Positions 1 through 9,359 of a stretch of 64,000 nt of DNA are shown here, in pieces (position 1 is the stretch's first letter; every line of letters starts with the position of its first letter). Made by a program: the position numbers and the translations under genes. The notes below the pieces were generated by a model. That model ran no database searches and was not told where the DNA came from. It saw only the letters and a program-made list of their open reading frames with translations. The stretch comes from Scolanthus callimorphus (Eukaryota > Cnidaria > Anthozoa > Actiniaria > Edwardsiidae), in contig CM066916.1 of NCBI GenBank assembly GCA_033964015.1, positions 13,742,501 through 13,806,500 of the forward strand, written 5' to 3'.

Positions 1-2
1 AC

Positions 3-1970
3 CTGAAGAGCCTTCCTGAGAAGAACCTTGACTGGCGCCTTTCCTCTTTTGTTTTGAATCTGTTGACTCAAATGTTAACACACGGACGTCTTTTCCACTT
101 TCCCTCAAACTGCAAGAAATATAAAGGTTTACATACATACATACATAACTTTATTTAAACTCGAATTTCAGAGTAGCTTGTAAAGAAGCTAATATCTCCG
201 AGAATGTATGAAAACGATCACATAACAGACGATAATATAATATGACAAATTGCTTCACAGGAATGGGCCGAAAGCACGGGCTGTATAGACAACAACAAGA
301 ATAGGTTCCTAAGCCTTTAGAATGCCGAATCCAGGGATTTTCAAAGGATGTATTCTAGGATATTTGCTGGAATTCCCATAAATGAATTAAAACAATGCCT
401 GTTTTTAAGGCACTTGTTTAATGAAAATGCCATACATTCCCGAATGACTAAATAATAAGTCTAAGCTAAAAAATATATTGATTAGAGTCGGCTACATTAC
501 AGAGTTACCCTTCATCAGAAATTTTTTCATGACTTTCAATGACGTCAAGCAAAATTCCATAGCTTTCCAGGCCTAGAAATGAATATCCCCAAATCCGTGA
601 CTTTCCAGGATCCCGAGGAAGCCCTGTTGTACTTGAGTGAGACTTCAATATCGAAGCACTTGCGTTTCGTAATTATAAGATGAGCATATTCCTACGTGGT
701 TCTAGGTACCACAGAACGGTTATCATGGCGAGTTGTCAACTAACCTGACGTTGGAAACCAGAGACTCTAGAAATATCAAATAATCATGATCCTTACAGAA
801 ACTCCCTCTCTTTCCTGCAGACCTAACCTGAAATAAAAAGCCAGAAAGGTAATGCCGGTCCATAAGATTGCCAAAATACAAACAATATCTATCAAGCAAT
901 GGTCTTCCACACGGATCGCCTCTTGGGTCTTGTACCTTATAAGTGTTTTCCTTTGCGACCTCAAGTGTAGCACTTTTTCCAAACTTGCTAGACTTGTACA
1001 AGCGGAAGTTACGATTCTTAGTGTAAACACCTGAGAATAAGTATACTGTTGGTACGAAGCAATCGTGATTTAAGTTTTGTGTTAAAATCTTAAAAGTCAG
1101 GTTATAAAAGCAGGGCTTCCCATTTAGGGGTGAAAGAAAATGACACTCAAGGCTGGTTTCCATATAATCGCGCCGATCTCTTCAGTCTCGTTAGTCGCAT
1201 GAAATAATGTACACGCCATCCATGCGATTATATGGAAACACTTCTCTCGCGATCGGAAGAGACTGAAACGATCGGGGCGTTAGCGATCGCGCGTATAGAA
1301 CACTGTTCTATCCAGGAGATCGCATGCGATTAAATGAGATTGAATGAGATTATATCGAGACATTCAAAAGCGTTCGAAAGCGACTGATGCGATCGGAATG
1401 TATCCCAGAATTCATTGTTTCGAGACCAGCAGTCATCTCGGTCGCGTACACTTTCAAAATGGCGCACAAAACATTCATATTCCATGCGATCGGTGAGATT
1501 ATATGGAAACATACGATCGCATCGAATCGCATGAATCTCATGGATCGCGTGTGCACTATTTCATGCGATCGGCGAGACTCCACCCCCAGTGTATCTAGTG
1601 GTTATTTTTTCTCGAAGCACAAATATGGGATACCCGATTTCATTGCAGAATGTGTTGTTCTTCTCATATAGAGAACAATGGTATATTTTTCACCGTGATT
1701 CGTCAATTATTTCACGAGATATCGGCAGTCGAAATTTTTTAGGGAAAAAATAGGTGGTGGGTCTGGGGTTACCGTTGTTTTGACCTCCTCCCTTGATGTC
1801 TCAATAGACTGTACCTGATATACTGCATCTCCTGATTCCAAGTACTATAGGAGTAAGTGAGATGAGCTTATAACCTCTTCCACATCAAACTCCCTTACCT
1901 TGGTCACAGAATATGACTAGCTCGTCCTTGTCATTTTTCACCATTAGTTTTACCAATTCTTGAGTGTTGA
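3..1970 (-). CDS. PRIMPOL: PRIMPOL-like primase-polymerase, four downstream exons (3-109, 745-827, 936-1030, 1899-1970)
   Basis: Four exons of the PrimPol gene whose 5' exons lie at 45980-49618. Exon 1899-1970 ends in a hydrophobic-Asp segment (VIFCD) corresponding to the third metal-binding Asp of the archaeo-eukaryotic primase fold. Exon 936-1030 begins GVYTKNRNFRLYKSSK, a strongly conserved PrimPol stretch. Exon 745-827 ends SLVSNVR and exon 3-109 carries VRVLTFES. Each has a pyrimidine-AG acceptor and GT donor on the minus strand, and the phases chain without a break (1, 1, 0, 2, 1). The window starts exactly at the donor of the last exon, so the zinc-finger exons must lie outside. Known role: repriming of stalled forks in nucleus and mitochondria. 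Homology is by recognition of conserved blocks; no alignment was run. Confidence 0.85.
110..744. other. PRIMPOL intron, no further feature
   Basis: AT-rich sequence between two PRIMPOL exons. No coding segment, repeat family or hairpin was recognised. Confidence 0.5.
1149..1580 (+). mobile_element. GATCG-rich MITE, copy 1 (3' end missing)
   Basis: Starts with AAGGCTGGTTTCCATA and matches 2172-2614 over most of its length, including the many GCGATCG/CATGCGAT words. The right terminal inverted repeat present in copy 2 is absent here; similarity stops near 1580. It lies in a PRIMPOL intron. Confidence 0.75.
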
Positions 1971-2171
1971 CTAAAACGTAATAAAATGAACACCTTTTTA
2001 TTTAGCATCTTTGCATACTAGATAAAAGTATAGTTTTGAAATTGAATTTATTACTTGACATGACCACATTTGGAGACGTTTTTCATGTAATACAGGCGAG
2101 GGGAAGGAAAAATGGGAGCAACGAGAATAATATCTGCCACTATCATATAAAAAAAAAACATTTAATCTGTA

Positions 2172-2614
2172 AAGGCTGGTTTCCATATAATGGCGCCGAT
2201 CTCTTCAGTCTCGCCAGTCACATGAAATAGCGCACACGCGATCCATGCGATTATATGGAAACACTTCTCTCGCGATCGGAAGAGATGAAACGATCGGGGC
2301 GATCGCGATGGCGCGTATTGAACACCGTTCTATCCAGGAGATCGCATGCGATCGCAGGCGATTGAATGAGATTACATGGAGACATTCAAAAGCGTTCGAA
2401 TGCGATCGAAATGTATCCCAGAATTCATTGTTTCGAGATCAGCAGTCATCTCGGTCGCGTACACTTTCAAAATGGCGCACAAAACATTCATATTCCATGC
2501 GATCGGTGAGATTATATGGAAACATACGATCGCATCGAATCTCATGAATCGCGTCAGCACTATTTCATGCGATCGGCGAGACTGATGAGACCGAAGAGTA
2601 TGGAAACCAGGCTT
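2172..2614 (+). mobile_element. GATCG-rich MITE, copy 2 (complete)
   Basis: Bounded by AAGGCTGGTTTCCATA and its near reverse complement TATGGAAACCAGGCTT. About 440 bp, no coding capacity, and dense in the palindromic words GCGATCG and CATGCGAT. A clear target duplication was not resolved. Confidence 0.8.
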
Positions 2615-2724
2615 AATTTATCATACGACGAGCAAAAATGTATTATTTCATTCATAATCATTAGAAAACGTGCATGTTTTGATAGGTGCACGATCGGGAA
2701 GCCATTCAAATACGCGCGTAAAAC

Positions 2725-2800
2725 CATTCTCGTACCCAGAGCTCCCCGACTCGTTTGCTCGCAGGGGAGGCTCTGGTGACATCCATTCGCCTTTGTCACA
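2725..2800 (+). mobile_element. Left halves of interrupted palindromic MITEs (GAGCTCCCCGG family, then ATTCGCCTTTGTC family)
   Basis: Bases 2725-2786 match the first ~60 bp of the complete copies at 44028 and 44266. They are followed directly by ATTCGCCTTTGTCACAC, the end of another family whose complete copy is at 43615-43760. Continuations of both are found beyond the far side of the Polinton, at 22711-23012, so the Polinton lies inside nested older insertions. Confidence 0.65.
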
Positions 2801-2879
2801 CACGCCTAAATCGAGGAATGCTCACTGGCACTTAGAATTTTTTTCTAAACAAGCGCTCACCTACAGAAATGAAAAAAAG

Positions 2880-2922
2880 AATTATGAAAATCATCAGGGT
2901 TCGAACCTGTAACTTTCCAGTT
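2880..2922 (-). other. B-box half of a split tRNA-like (SINE or tRNA remnant) sequence
   Basis: On the minus strand this contains GGTTCGAACCC (2897-2907), an exact Pol III B box. With the Polinton and one copy of ACTATA removed it joins 22455-22500, which carries the A box TAGCGTAGTGG (22468-22478). The A-to-B start distance is then 45 nt, as in a tRNA. The acceptor stem is not convincing, so a tRNA-derived SINE is more likely than a functional tRNA gene. Confidence 0.6.
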
Positions 2923-2928
2923 ACTATA
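2923..2928. repeat. Polinton target-site duplication, left copy (ACTATA)
   Basis: ACTATA lies immediately outside the left terminal repeat and recurs at 22449-22454 immediately outside the right one. Six-base duplications are the hallmark of Maverick/Polinton integration. Confidence 0.9.
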
Positions 2929-3141
2929 AGTAGTATATATAGGGGATATACGCCTATTTTTATACGCCTATTTTTATACGCCTATTTTTATACGCCTATT
3001 TTTATACGCCTATTTTTATACACTATTTTTATACGCCTATTTTTATACGCCTATTTTTATACGCCTATTTTTATACGCCTATTTTTATACGCCTATTTCA
3101 TTCATCTATAAAAGCTGGTGTGTGAGCGATGTGTGGTATTC
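2929..3141 (+). repeat. Polinton left terminal inverted repeat with 14-bp tandem repeats
   Basis: About 213 bp pairing with 22237-22448. After the first 20 bases it consists of about ten copies of the 14-mer TATTTTTATACGCC, one shortened. It ends with a unique part that includes TATAAAAGCTGGTGTGTGAG, so a TATA-like sequence lies at the inner edge of both TIRs, pointing inward. Confidence 0.95.
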
Positions 3142-3147
3142 GCAAAG

Positions 3148-4877
3148 ATGCGCGGAACTCAATTTGAGCAAGAATGGAAGTTACAATGGGAGATGGAGCA
3201 TTTTACTCGAAGTTTGATGCACTATTGTGTACATTATAATGGTCGTATTGGATGTCCATTCTTGTTGACGAGCCATTTGAAGCCGAAAGATTATGTGATT
3301 TTGCTTGGCGAAGTATTTCTTGCCGATTTTGTATCGGTAGGATGTCTTCATGGTTTATCTTGTCATCGATGCATCAAGAACGTTGTGTCAAAGCTTGAGG
3401 TCCTGCGTATGGAGAGAGTGAACGTGGAAGAAGAGAAAACATTGTTCATGGGTCAAGCAAAGAAATGGCATGCTCAAGAGATGTATTATGGGGATCGTAC
3501 GTTGTACCTGTTCCGTTTAGCGGATTACGTGGCGCGATGGGTTCTACGTCAAGGTGAAGCAGCTGAGACAGAGTACTGTAAGAGAGTGAGAAAAGTGAAG
3601 GAGGAAGAAGGAGGAGGTGAAGAAGAGATTAAGGACATTCCTTTTGTGGCAGCGGATTTGTGGAAAGAAGTGGTAAAGTTAGCCAAGACAGCGGTGTGTT
3701 ACGTCGAGGATGAATTTGGCGGTATGACTGTGGAACACGTTGATGGTGATAGAAATGAGAAGACGTACGAGATCCTTGAAGTTGGAGAACAGTTTCAAAG
3801 CATGCTTGGAAGTGCATCCGAAGCGATGGCGATACGGGAGCGTCTTAAACTGAAAGAGTCACATCAAAACCAGATGCGTAAATACAATCAGAGTTGGACG
3901 AAGAGTGGCGAGACTGTGATGAGTCAGTTGGTGACAGGGATCTTTTACGAGGTGTGTGATCATTTGGCGCAGCCCTTATGGAGAGAAGCGTACCAGAAAC
4001 GTCACGGTACTAATCCAGACTTGAGCTCATGGCTCACCTACTTTAAGGGAGATGACAAGAATGTGTATTTGTGGGATGACTTCTCACCGGAGCTCCTACA
4101 GCAACTGCAAAAGGCTATAGCTCCACGCATGATTGTACCAGGCCTGCTGAAAGAGTTACATCGATTGGGTTGTCGCGTTATACGTAATACCAGCTCAATT
4201 CGTCGTGCCGGTATGGACACGTTAACAACGTTGATGACCCAAGGGCATAACATGCTTCGTGTCAAGATGGAGGAATGGTTCAAGATGGCCTGTATAAGAC
4301 AAGAGAAGGAGAAGGAGGAAAAAGTGAAAATACCGCTGACCAACCCTGAGAAAGAGGACGTCGAGGGAATGGATGATCGTAGAGTGTATCTTGCTACGTT
4401 ATCACGTGCGATCTTCGCCAATGCATATTTTACCTTCGTGGATGGGTTACACCGTCATCACCTCAATCCTTTGGTAGTGGTGGTGGATTTGCAACATCAC
4501 CGCCCGACAAAAAGAAAGTGGAATGGAGTAAAGTGACCAAGGAGAACTGGGGACGATACTTGCGCGAAGCTATGAAGGAAGTGGTCTACGTGTACGATGA
4601 TGTAGCAGGGGGATGGGGCAAGGGGTATACCATTCAATCGCTGCGTATAACCCTGTTTTCAGCCACACCCCAGTACCAGCATCTGATCGTGGATACGCGC
4701 AAGGTGTTTGACAGTCAGTATACAGATCCACGCAAGGCGTATCTCATGCGCAGGGATGGTACCTTCTGGAAGAACTTGTACACTCACGATGGACACCTCG
4801 TGGACAGAGAGTGGAGTAAATACATCTATCCTGTTGAGAAGGACTTTCGAAGACGTCCTATTGATGGACTCTTTTGA
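3148..4877 (+). CDS. Polinton hypothetical protein (frame changes near 4440-4450)
   Basis: First gene inside the left TIR. The first ATG is at 3148, just past the TIR edge; the same frame is open from 3118 but without ATG. The frame stays open to 4536. The second part, ending at 4877, lies in another frame that is already open through a Gly/Ser/Pro-rich stretch from about 4443. The likeliest reading is one protein of about 575 residues broken by a small indel near 4440-4450. No known domain was recognised. Visible features are a Cys/His-containing N-terminus, charged Glu/Lys stretches and no membrane segment or signal peptide. AATAAA occurs downstream at 5022. Confidence 0.6.
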
Positions 4878-4976
4878 GGGGATACCCACCCATCTCCCCT
4901 TCTTCGAGATAAAAAAAACTGAACATTAGAGAGAGACTTATTATTATTATTGTAAGGGGGAGGACTTATAAGTCCT
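4873..4976 (+). terminator. Hairpin-forming 3' region: degenerate GGGGA/TCCCC hairpin and 16-bp palindrome
   Basis: Just after the stop at 4877 lies a copy of the GGGGGAGAT...ATCTCCCCC hairpin found four times at 6074-6368, with one arm shortened. At 4961-4976 there is a perfect 16-bp palindrome, AGGACTTATAAGTCCT. AATAAA follows at 5022. A role in 3'-end formation is an inference from position. Confidence 0.35.
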
Positions 4977-5113
4977 ACTTATTTACCCCTTTTATTATGA
5001 TGCTTTGCGTGCGCAAGAGTTCAATAAAGACACATTGTTTAAAGTAACAACAACTTTGTTTCCAACTTTTAAAACAACAACAACAACAAACTATGGAGAA
5101 CAGTGTAAAAGAA

Positions 5114-5902
5114 TTAAATATTCTTATGGAAATTATTCCATGGGTTTACATTTGGTTGTGAAGGTAAAAAATCAGGGTCTTCATTATCCTGACGTTCTTC
5201 AATGTATTCAAGCCTAGCCTCTGCCATTTCATTATCATCATCATTATCTAAATAGTCTATAAAGTCCCCCGCTACAGGCTGATTTAGTTCCCACATGGGT
5301 TCCATCATACTATCATCAGAGTCCTGCTGTATGGTAGGCGTATGTGGACGAGGATCATCAGAGTTGTATCCTGAGTCATCGTTATCATCATCATCATCAT
5401 CAGAGTCCTGCTCTATGAAGGGGTTGATTAGGCGGGGATCATCAGCAGCAGCAGCAATAGTAGCAGTAGTAAGAGCATCAGCAGCATCAGCAGCAGCAGC
5501 AGCAGCAGCGTAATCGTCGTTAGCCCCGATGGGTACAAATTCATAATCGTTGCGTAGGCGTATAAGATCTTCTAACGTCGGGGTTTCATACGATGCATCA
5601 TCATCTACTGGTCTATTTAATGCTGCCTGGAGTGCATCCACTTGAGCTCTGAGGATCTGTAATTGTTCTTCCGTTATATCATAAACAGTAGTATAAGCAG
5701 CGACAGTATCATCTATTTCGACTTTAGGTACCCTCCTGGTTTGCTTTCCGCGGCAGTACGGGCAGCTGGGGTTAGTTCTTGGGCATCTAGCATGCCACTG
5801 ACTCAAACATTGAAAATGGCACGGGGCTTTACAGCACTCTGTTATTTCTATTAGGTCTTCCCACGGCTCTTGACAAATTACACAAATCACACTGTCCTCC
5901 AT
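5114..5902 (-). CDS. RING-finger protein 1 (probable E3 ubiquitin ligase) of the Polinton
   Basis: 262 residues, ATG at 5900-5902. An N-terminal RING-type finger is visible: C7-x2-C10, C24, C28-H29-x2-C32, C47-P-Y-C50, with the hydrophobic/Trp spacing (CLSQW) typical of E2 contact. The rest is low complexity: an Ala-rich block (residues ~130-155), Asp runs and acidic C-terminal segments, suggesting disorder. A second RING gene of the same plan lies at 19956. Such genes are often viral modulators of host ubiquitin signalling, but the substrate cannot be told. It is transcribed from the left arm of the inverted promoter at 5961-6055. Confidence 0.75.
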   Translation of the reverse strand: MEDSVICVICQEPWEDLIEITECCKAPCHFQCLSQWHARCPRTNPSCPYCRGKQTRRVPKVEIDDTVAAYTTVYDITEEQLQILRAQVDALQAALNRPVDDDASYETPTLEDLIRLRNDYEFVPIGANDDYAAAAAAADAADALTTATIAAAADDPRLINPFIEQDSDDDDDDNDDSGYNSDDPRPHTPTIQQDSDDSMMEPMWELNQPVAGDFIDYLDNDDDNEMAEARLEYIEERQDNEDPDFLPSQPNVNPWNNFHKNI

Positions 5903-5960
5903 AGTTTGTTGTTGGGGTCTCGACGGCCAAACTAAAACAACCGAGGGATCGATGGCGCAC

Positions 5961-6495
5961 CACTCTTTATATACACTTTCTGAATGACGTCATCAAAATA
6001 CTGTTCTCTGATTGGTGGATCCATGTTTAAAGGGACTCTTCTGTTTCCTCGGTGGTAAGTTCCTATTAAATATGTGGGGGAGATACCCACCCCCCTCCCC
6101 CGTTAGGAATAGATTGTTAATGCATGTTTAGGGTTTTTACGAATATAAAAGATTATGAGTGGGGGAGATACCCACCCATCTCCCCCTTAGGAATAGATTG
6201 TTGATCCATTCTACGTTCAGGGTTTCACAACTAAAAAGATTATGAGTGGGGGAGATACCCACCCATCTCCCCCTTAGGAATAGATTGTTGATCCATGTCT
6301 ATAATGGTATATAGGAATATAAATATTAAGGGGATGTGTGTGGGGGAGATACCCACCCATCTCCCCCACCTATTTTTTTCTTTATAGTGGGTTTACCACT
6401 GAGGAAACAGAGGAGTCCCTTTAAACATGCATCCACCAATCAGAGTACAGTATTTTGATGACGTCATTCAGAAAGTGTATATAAAGAGTGCGCTG
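5961..6495. promoter_or_regulatory. Divergent inverted-repeat promoter around four hairpin repeats
   Basis: Bases 5961-6055 and 6396-6490 are near-perfect reverse complements. Each arm carries a TATA box (TATATAAAGAG), a CRE-like TGACGTCA, a CCAAT box (ATTGG) and the block AAAGGGACTC. They point outward: the left arm to RING1, the right arm to the membrane-protein gene at 6580. Between them, four ~85-94-bp repeats start at 6074, 6159, 6246 and 6340, each with a GC-rich hairpin of arms GGGGGAGAT and ATCTCCCCC around ACCCACCC; the first copy is imperfect. Confidence 0.75.
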
Positions 6496-6579
6496 AAGCC
6501 GATCATCTTCACTTTCGCAAAGCTCTCGACACGTTACAAGAAGAAGAAGAAGAAGAAGAAGAAGAAGAAGAGATATTTC

Positions 6580-6861
6580 ATGGACAGTTTCTTAACGTCA
6601 CTTGCAAAATCATTCGGGACAGCACTTGGGACAACTCTAGGTATAGGGCTAGGGTTTACAATTCTATTCTTCAATAATATTGCAGCGTCTGCTGTACAGT
6701 CAATTCCGCGAGCATCACCTGCTTCACAGTCAATTCCGCGAGCATCACCTGCTTCACAGCCAATTCCGCAAGCATCACCTGCTTCACACACAATTTACGA
6801 TGATGGCAACAATTTACCCAGCAGGGTGGAAGAACACCGAGAAGAATCACCATTGCTTTGA
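6580..6861 (+). CDS. Small Polinton membrane protein with 10-residue tandem repeats
   Basis: The ATG at 6580 is chosen because it opens a plausible protein; the same frame is open from 6427 but that part covers the promoter TATA box and a Lys run from a GAA repeat. About 93 residues. The N-terminal third is a hydrophobic, Gly-rich single transmembrane segment (GTTLGIGLGFTILFF). Then come three tandem copies of the unit SIPRASPASQ encoded by a 30-bp DNA repeat (6698-6787), and an acidic tail. The stop overlaps the start of the next gene (6800) by about 60 bases in another frame. Function unknown; a virion membrane or capsid-associated peptide is possible. Confidence 0.55.
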   Translation: MDSFLTSLAKSFGTALGTTLGIGLGFTILFFNNIAASAVQSIPRASPASQSIPRASPASQPIPQASPASHTIYDDGNNLPSRVEEHREESPLL

Positions 6862-7435
6862 CTGTGCCGTAGGCACATTGATGGACATCAAAGCCATTAT
6901 TGATTTCGATGGCTATTACGTGCAGAAAGAATTCTGGTGTAAGGAGGCCGGAATTATATTTGAAGACGAGGCTACCAAGGGACAGCACTTTACGTTTCCG
7001 ATCAAATTTCGAGAACTAAAAGACGCAAAGGACTTTGCTGGGGCCAAGAAAGCTTACATGATTCATCGATTGCGCTTTGACTTCACGTGGAAACACTCGT
7101 TGCCCTACACAGATCTTGAGGAAGTGGTACAAGACTGGTACAAGAAAGACCTTAAGTCCAATGGAACAATCGCATACAAAGGGGGTTGTCATGAAAAACG
7201 GCTGTTGGATAAACTCAGCATTCCCAATGTTAATTTGGAGGACTATGGATGCCCCAAGTTCGAAGATCTGTTCAAGCAATATGATCAAGAGGATGATATG
7301 AACTTTTTGTTTGATATGGCGGGTGTAAGTTGTGGCTTTCACGTACTATCCGCCGTGGGTACAGCCTATCATTGCCCACGTGTAGAAGTGGCCGTATTCT
7401 GGAAGTGGCTCAAGCAAACACGATACAAGGTGTAA
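6800..7435 (+). CDS. Exonuclease-like (RNase H fold, DEDD type) Polinton protein, tentative
   Basis: The first in-frame ATG is at 6800, with a second at 6803; about 211 residues. The layout recalls a family of metazoan transposon-associated proteins thought to be related to 3'-5' exonucleases: an acidic start (IIDFDGYYV), a middle block around FDFTWKHSLPY, then KGGCHEKRLLDKL followed by NLEDYGCPKFEDL, and a final Cys/His block (CGFHV...YHCPRVEVAVFWKWL). The Asp pair in DFDG and the late Cys/His residues could be catalytic or structural. It overlaps the upstream membrane-protein gene, suggesting co-transcription from the 6490 promoter. The exonuclease call is from family memory only. Confidence 0.45.
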   Translation: MMATIYPAGWKNTEKNHHCFDCAVGTLMDIKAIIDFDGYYVQKEFWCKEAGIIFEDEATKGQHFTFPIKFRELKDAKDFAGAKKAYMIHRLRFDFTWKHSLPYTDLEEVVQDWYKKDLKSNGTIAYKGGCHEKRLLDKLSIPNVNLEDYGCPKFEDLFKQYDQEDDMNFLFDMAGVSCGFHVLSAVGTAYHCPRVEVAVFWKWLKQTRYKV

Positions 7436-7579
7436 GAACTCTTTTTAATAATAATAATACAAGGACATTTAAGTTAACTGTTATATAAACTTCGTCTTTG
7501 TCTTCTTCTTCTTCTTCTTCTTGTAACCAATGAAATAATAATAAAAGTTATTGAGAGCATAACATTGTCTCTTTTTTAG

Positions 7580-8035
7580 TTAAAACGGTTGCCATTCTCG
7601 GAGGGTTCGAGGCTTTCTTCTTGGTACACTAACGGAACGTCTTCGTGGTGTCCCGGATGGTGGTGTTGGTAAACGCTTTGTTTTTGGAGTAGCAGGTGTC
7701 TTGGTAGGAGGGGATGGTAAAACCAATTCCCCTGCTTCTTCAATGTCATCATCTTGTTGCTGCTGTTTCATCCTTTTTAGTAAAGACAATGGTTTAGTGT
7801 CTTTTACTTGTCTTGTTAGCCGGTTGTAACGCTGTAAAATCTGATCGTAACGTCGTACTTTGACATCAGGAGGAAGTGAAGTGTCATTCAAGATGGCTTG
7901 CATTTCTCCATCGAGTCGTGCCATTACACGGTATTGGGGTGCCGTTTCCACTTTTTGCTTGGTACGCAGCATGTTTACTAAATAATCAGGAACCATAGCC
8001 ATACGATGAGCTCCGCCTTTTGCTGATGTTGACAT
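7580..8035 (-). CDS. Conserved small Polinton protein (virion-block gene)
   Basis: 151 residues, ATG at 8033-8035. The N-terminal half (MVPDYLVNMLRTKQKVET...LNDTSLPPDVKVRRYDQILQ) fits a short helical protein that recurs next to capsid genes in animal Polintons. The C-terminal half is Pro/Thr/Arg-rich and basic. Its place at the end of the minus-strand capsid block suggests a virion-associated or assembly role. No enzymatic motif is visible. Confidence 0.7.
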   Translation of the reverse strand: MSTSAKGGAHRMAMVPDYLVNMLRTKQKVETAPQYRVMARLDGEMQAILNDTSLPPDVKVRRYDQILQRYNRLTRQVKDTKPLSLLKRMKQQQQDDDIEEAGELVLPSPPTKTPATPKTKRLPTPPSGTPRRRSVSVPRRKPRTLREWQPF

Positions 8036-8083
8036 GATGACGACTTGAAAGCAACTGACGTAAATGTCTTGTTTAACAACACT

Positions 8084-8434
8084 TTATATTTTAGAGATGA
8101 GCTTGTTGGCAATTTTTGGGAGAAATATCGATGCCAATCCACCAAGAAGAGCGGGTAATAAAAATCCTCCTCGTTGACGCACCAACATGGCTTTCCGGCT
8201 TTTGCTGGAGAGTTTCCGATTGGCCAACTTGCGTAACTGATGCTTGTGTTTCTTCAGTTGTTGTATCCGTGCTGACGACATCGGTACGTTGCCACGCAAC
8301 AGGTTCATCGCTACTTCACTCAAGGTGTTGATTTGTTCAGGAGTAGCATTAGCAATGAGTCGTTGTCGTGTTTTCCCTCTGGTACGATGCAAGAGCCGGA
8401 GAAAATCTGCGTTCCTTCTCAGTCGCTGTGACAT
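8084..8434 (-). CDS. Conserved small basic Polinton protein with hydrophobic C-terminus
   Basis: The ATG at 8432-8434 is preferred over an upstream GTG at 8464; 116 residues. A Lys/Arg-rich helical body contains a block typical of a recurring Polinton family (LSEVAMNLLRGNVPMSS, then RKLANRKLSSKSRKAML). It ends with QRGGFLLPALLGGL and a hydrophobic tail, reminiscent of adenoviral core/minor capsid peptides. Likely a DNA-binding or membrane-active virion component. It sits 49 bp from its neighbour, in the same orientation. Confidence 0.7.
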   Translation of the reverse strand: MSQRLRRNADFLRLLHRTRGKTRQRLIANATPEQINTLSEVAMNLLRGNVPMSSARIQQLKKHKHQLRKLANRKLSSKSRKAMLVRQRGGFLLPALLGGLASIFLPKIANKLISKI

Positions 8435-8470
8435 GATGAACTGATGATGTTCCACATATGACACGGGTAT

Positions 8471-9310
8471 TTATGAACTACGACGACGTGAAACACGCAC
8501 CACGGAAGGTGGACGACCATCCCTGTAAGTGGTAGTCACGGTTTTCGTATCTGTAACGGTTCTTGTTGGTCCTCGTGGTCGTGGTCGTCTTCCTCTACCG
8601 GGTCGTCCACGAGGAGTGCTGCTACCCCCACTACTACTACTACCACCACCACCACCACCAGCGGCACCACGTCGTCTTCCGCTACTTGTGCTTCCACGTC
8701 TACTACTACCACCACTGCGTCTACTACTACCACTACTTCGTCTACTTGTTCCACTACTTCGTCTACTACTTCCACTTCTTCCACCAGAAGCAGCTGGACT
8801 TGGAGTAGTACTAAAGAGACGTCTTCTAGCACCACCACGACTGCTAGCAGCACTACCACTTCGTCTTGGAGTACTACCAATTGGTGAGATGAGAGGTGGT
8901 GGAGTGGAAATGGCATCAATAACATTTTGTCTTCGTTTAGCAGCAGCAGCAGTGGCACGTTGAGCATCTCGTCTTACAGCACTCATCAATCGTTGGTATT
9001 GAGAACCAGCTAAAGGACTTGCTGAATTTGGAGTACTACTACTTCTTCGGCTGCTACCGCTGCTACCACTCAAAGCAGATAAGGTAGCAGGTGTTGGAGA
9101 ACGATAGCTTGCAGGTGGTGATTTTCTTCCAATGGGCCGTTGGCCTCGTGGTGTTCCACCAACAACGCTAACAGTTCCACGTCCTCGATTGGCTCGTGCA
9201 CTTGCTGTAGGACGTGCACGACCACGACCAGCAGGCGTTGCTAAAAGTCTTTCATCCCATGCAGCTAAAGCACGTTGTCGTGCATTAACACCACCTCGAG
9301 TTCTTGCCAT
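8471..9310 (-). CDS. Arg/Ser-rich basic core-like protein
   Basis: 279 residues, ATG at 9308-9310. Extremely rich in Arg, Ser, Gly and Pro, with repeated SRRSSG-type units in the middle and a long Gly/Ser run. This composition suits a DNA-condensing protein such as adenovirus core protein VII or a protamine. The antisense strand is also open, which is a by-product of the repeat. It lies between the small capsid-block genes and the packaging ATPase. No catalytic residues. Confidence 0.65.
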   Translation of the reverse strand: MARTRGGVNARQRALAAWDERLLATPAGRGRARPTASARANRGRGTVSVVGGTPRGQRPIGRKSPPASYRSPTPATLSALSGSSGSSRRSSSTPNSASPLAGSQYQRLMSAVRRDAQRATAAAAKRRQNVIDAISTPPPLISPIGSTPRRSGSAASSRGGARRRLFSTTPSPAASGGRSGSSRRSSGTSRRSSGSSRRSGGSSRRGSTSSGRRRGAAGGGGGGSSSSGGSSTPRGRPGRGRRPRPRGPTRTVTDTKTVTTTYRDGRPPSVVRVSRRRSS

Positions 9311-9359
9311 GATGAATGGTTGTACCCAAATGACGTGATTCTGGATTGTCTCCTTCTTT

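Noticed and set aside
2897..2907. A functional tRNA gene at the Polinton junction
   Set aside because: Only A and B boxes and spacing are clear; stems are poor and the sequence is split by the element.
2945..3110. Regular repeats resembling a CRISPR array
   Set aside because: The units are contiguous with no unique spacers, and they form part of a transposon TIR in an animal genome.
2869..3111. Open frame with repeated FIRLFLYAY units across the left TIR, and its mirror at 22253-22471
   Set aside because: It is only translation of the 14-bp tandem repeat and has no start context or conserved domain.
4500..4540. Programmed ribosomal frameshift joining the two frames of the first Polinton gene
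   Set aside because: The A-rich stretch near 4508 does not form a proper X XXY YYZ heptamer in the zero frame, and the natural reading appears to switch earlier, near 4445.
8529..8963. Plus-strand frames opposite the Arg/Ser-rich protein
   Set aside because: They are antisense by-products of the repetitive SR codons, rich in Leu/Pro or Tyr/His runs, with no family similarity.
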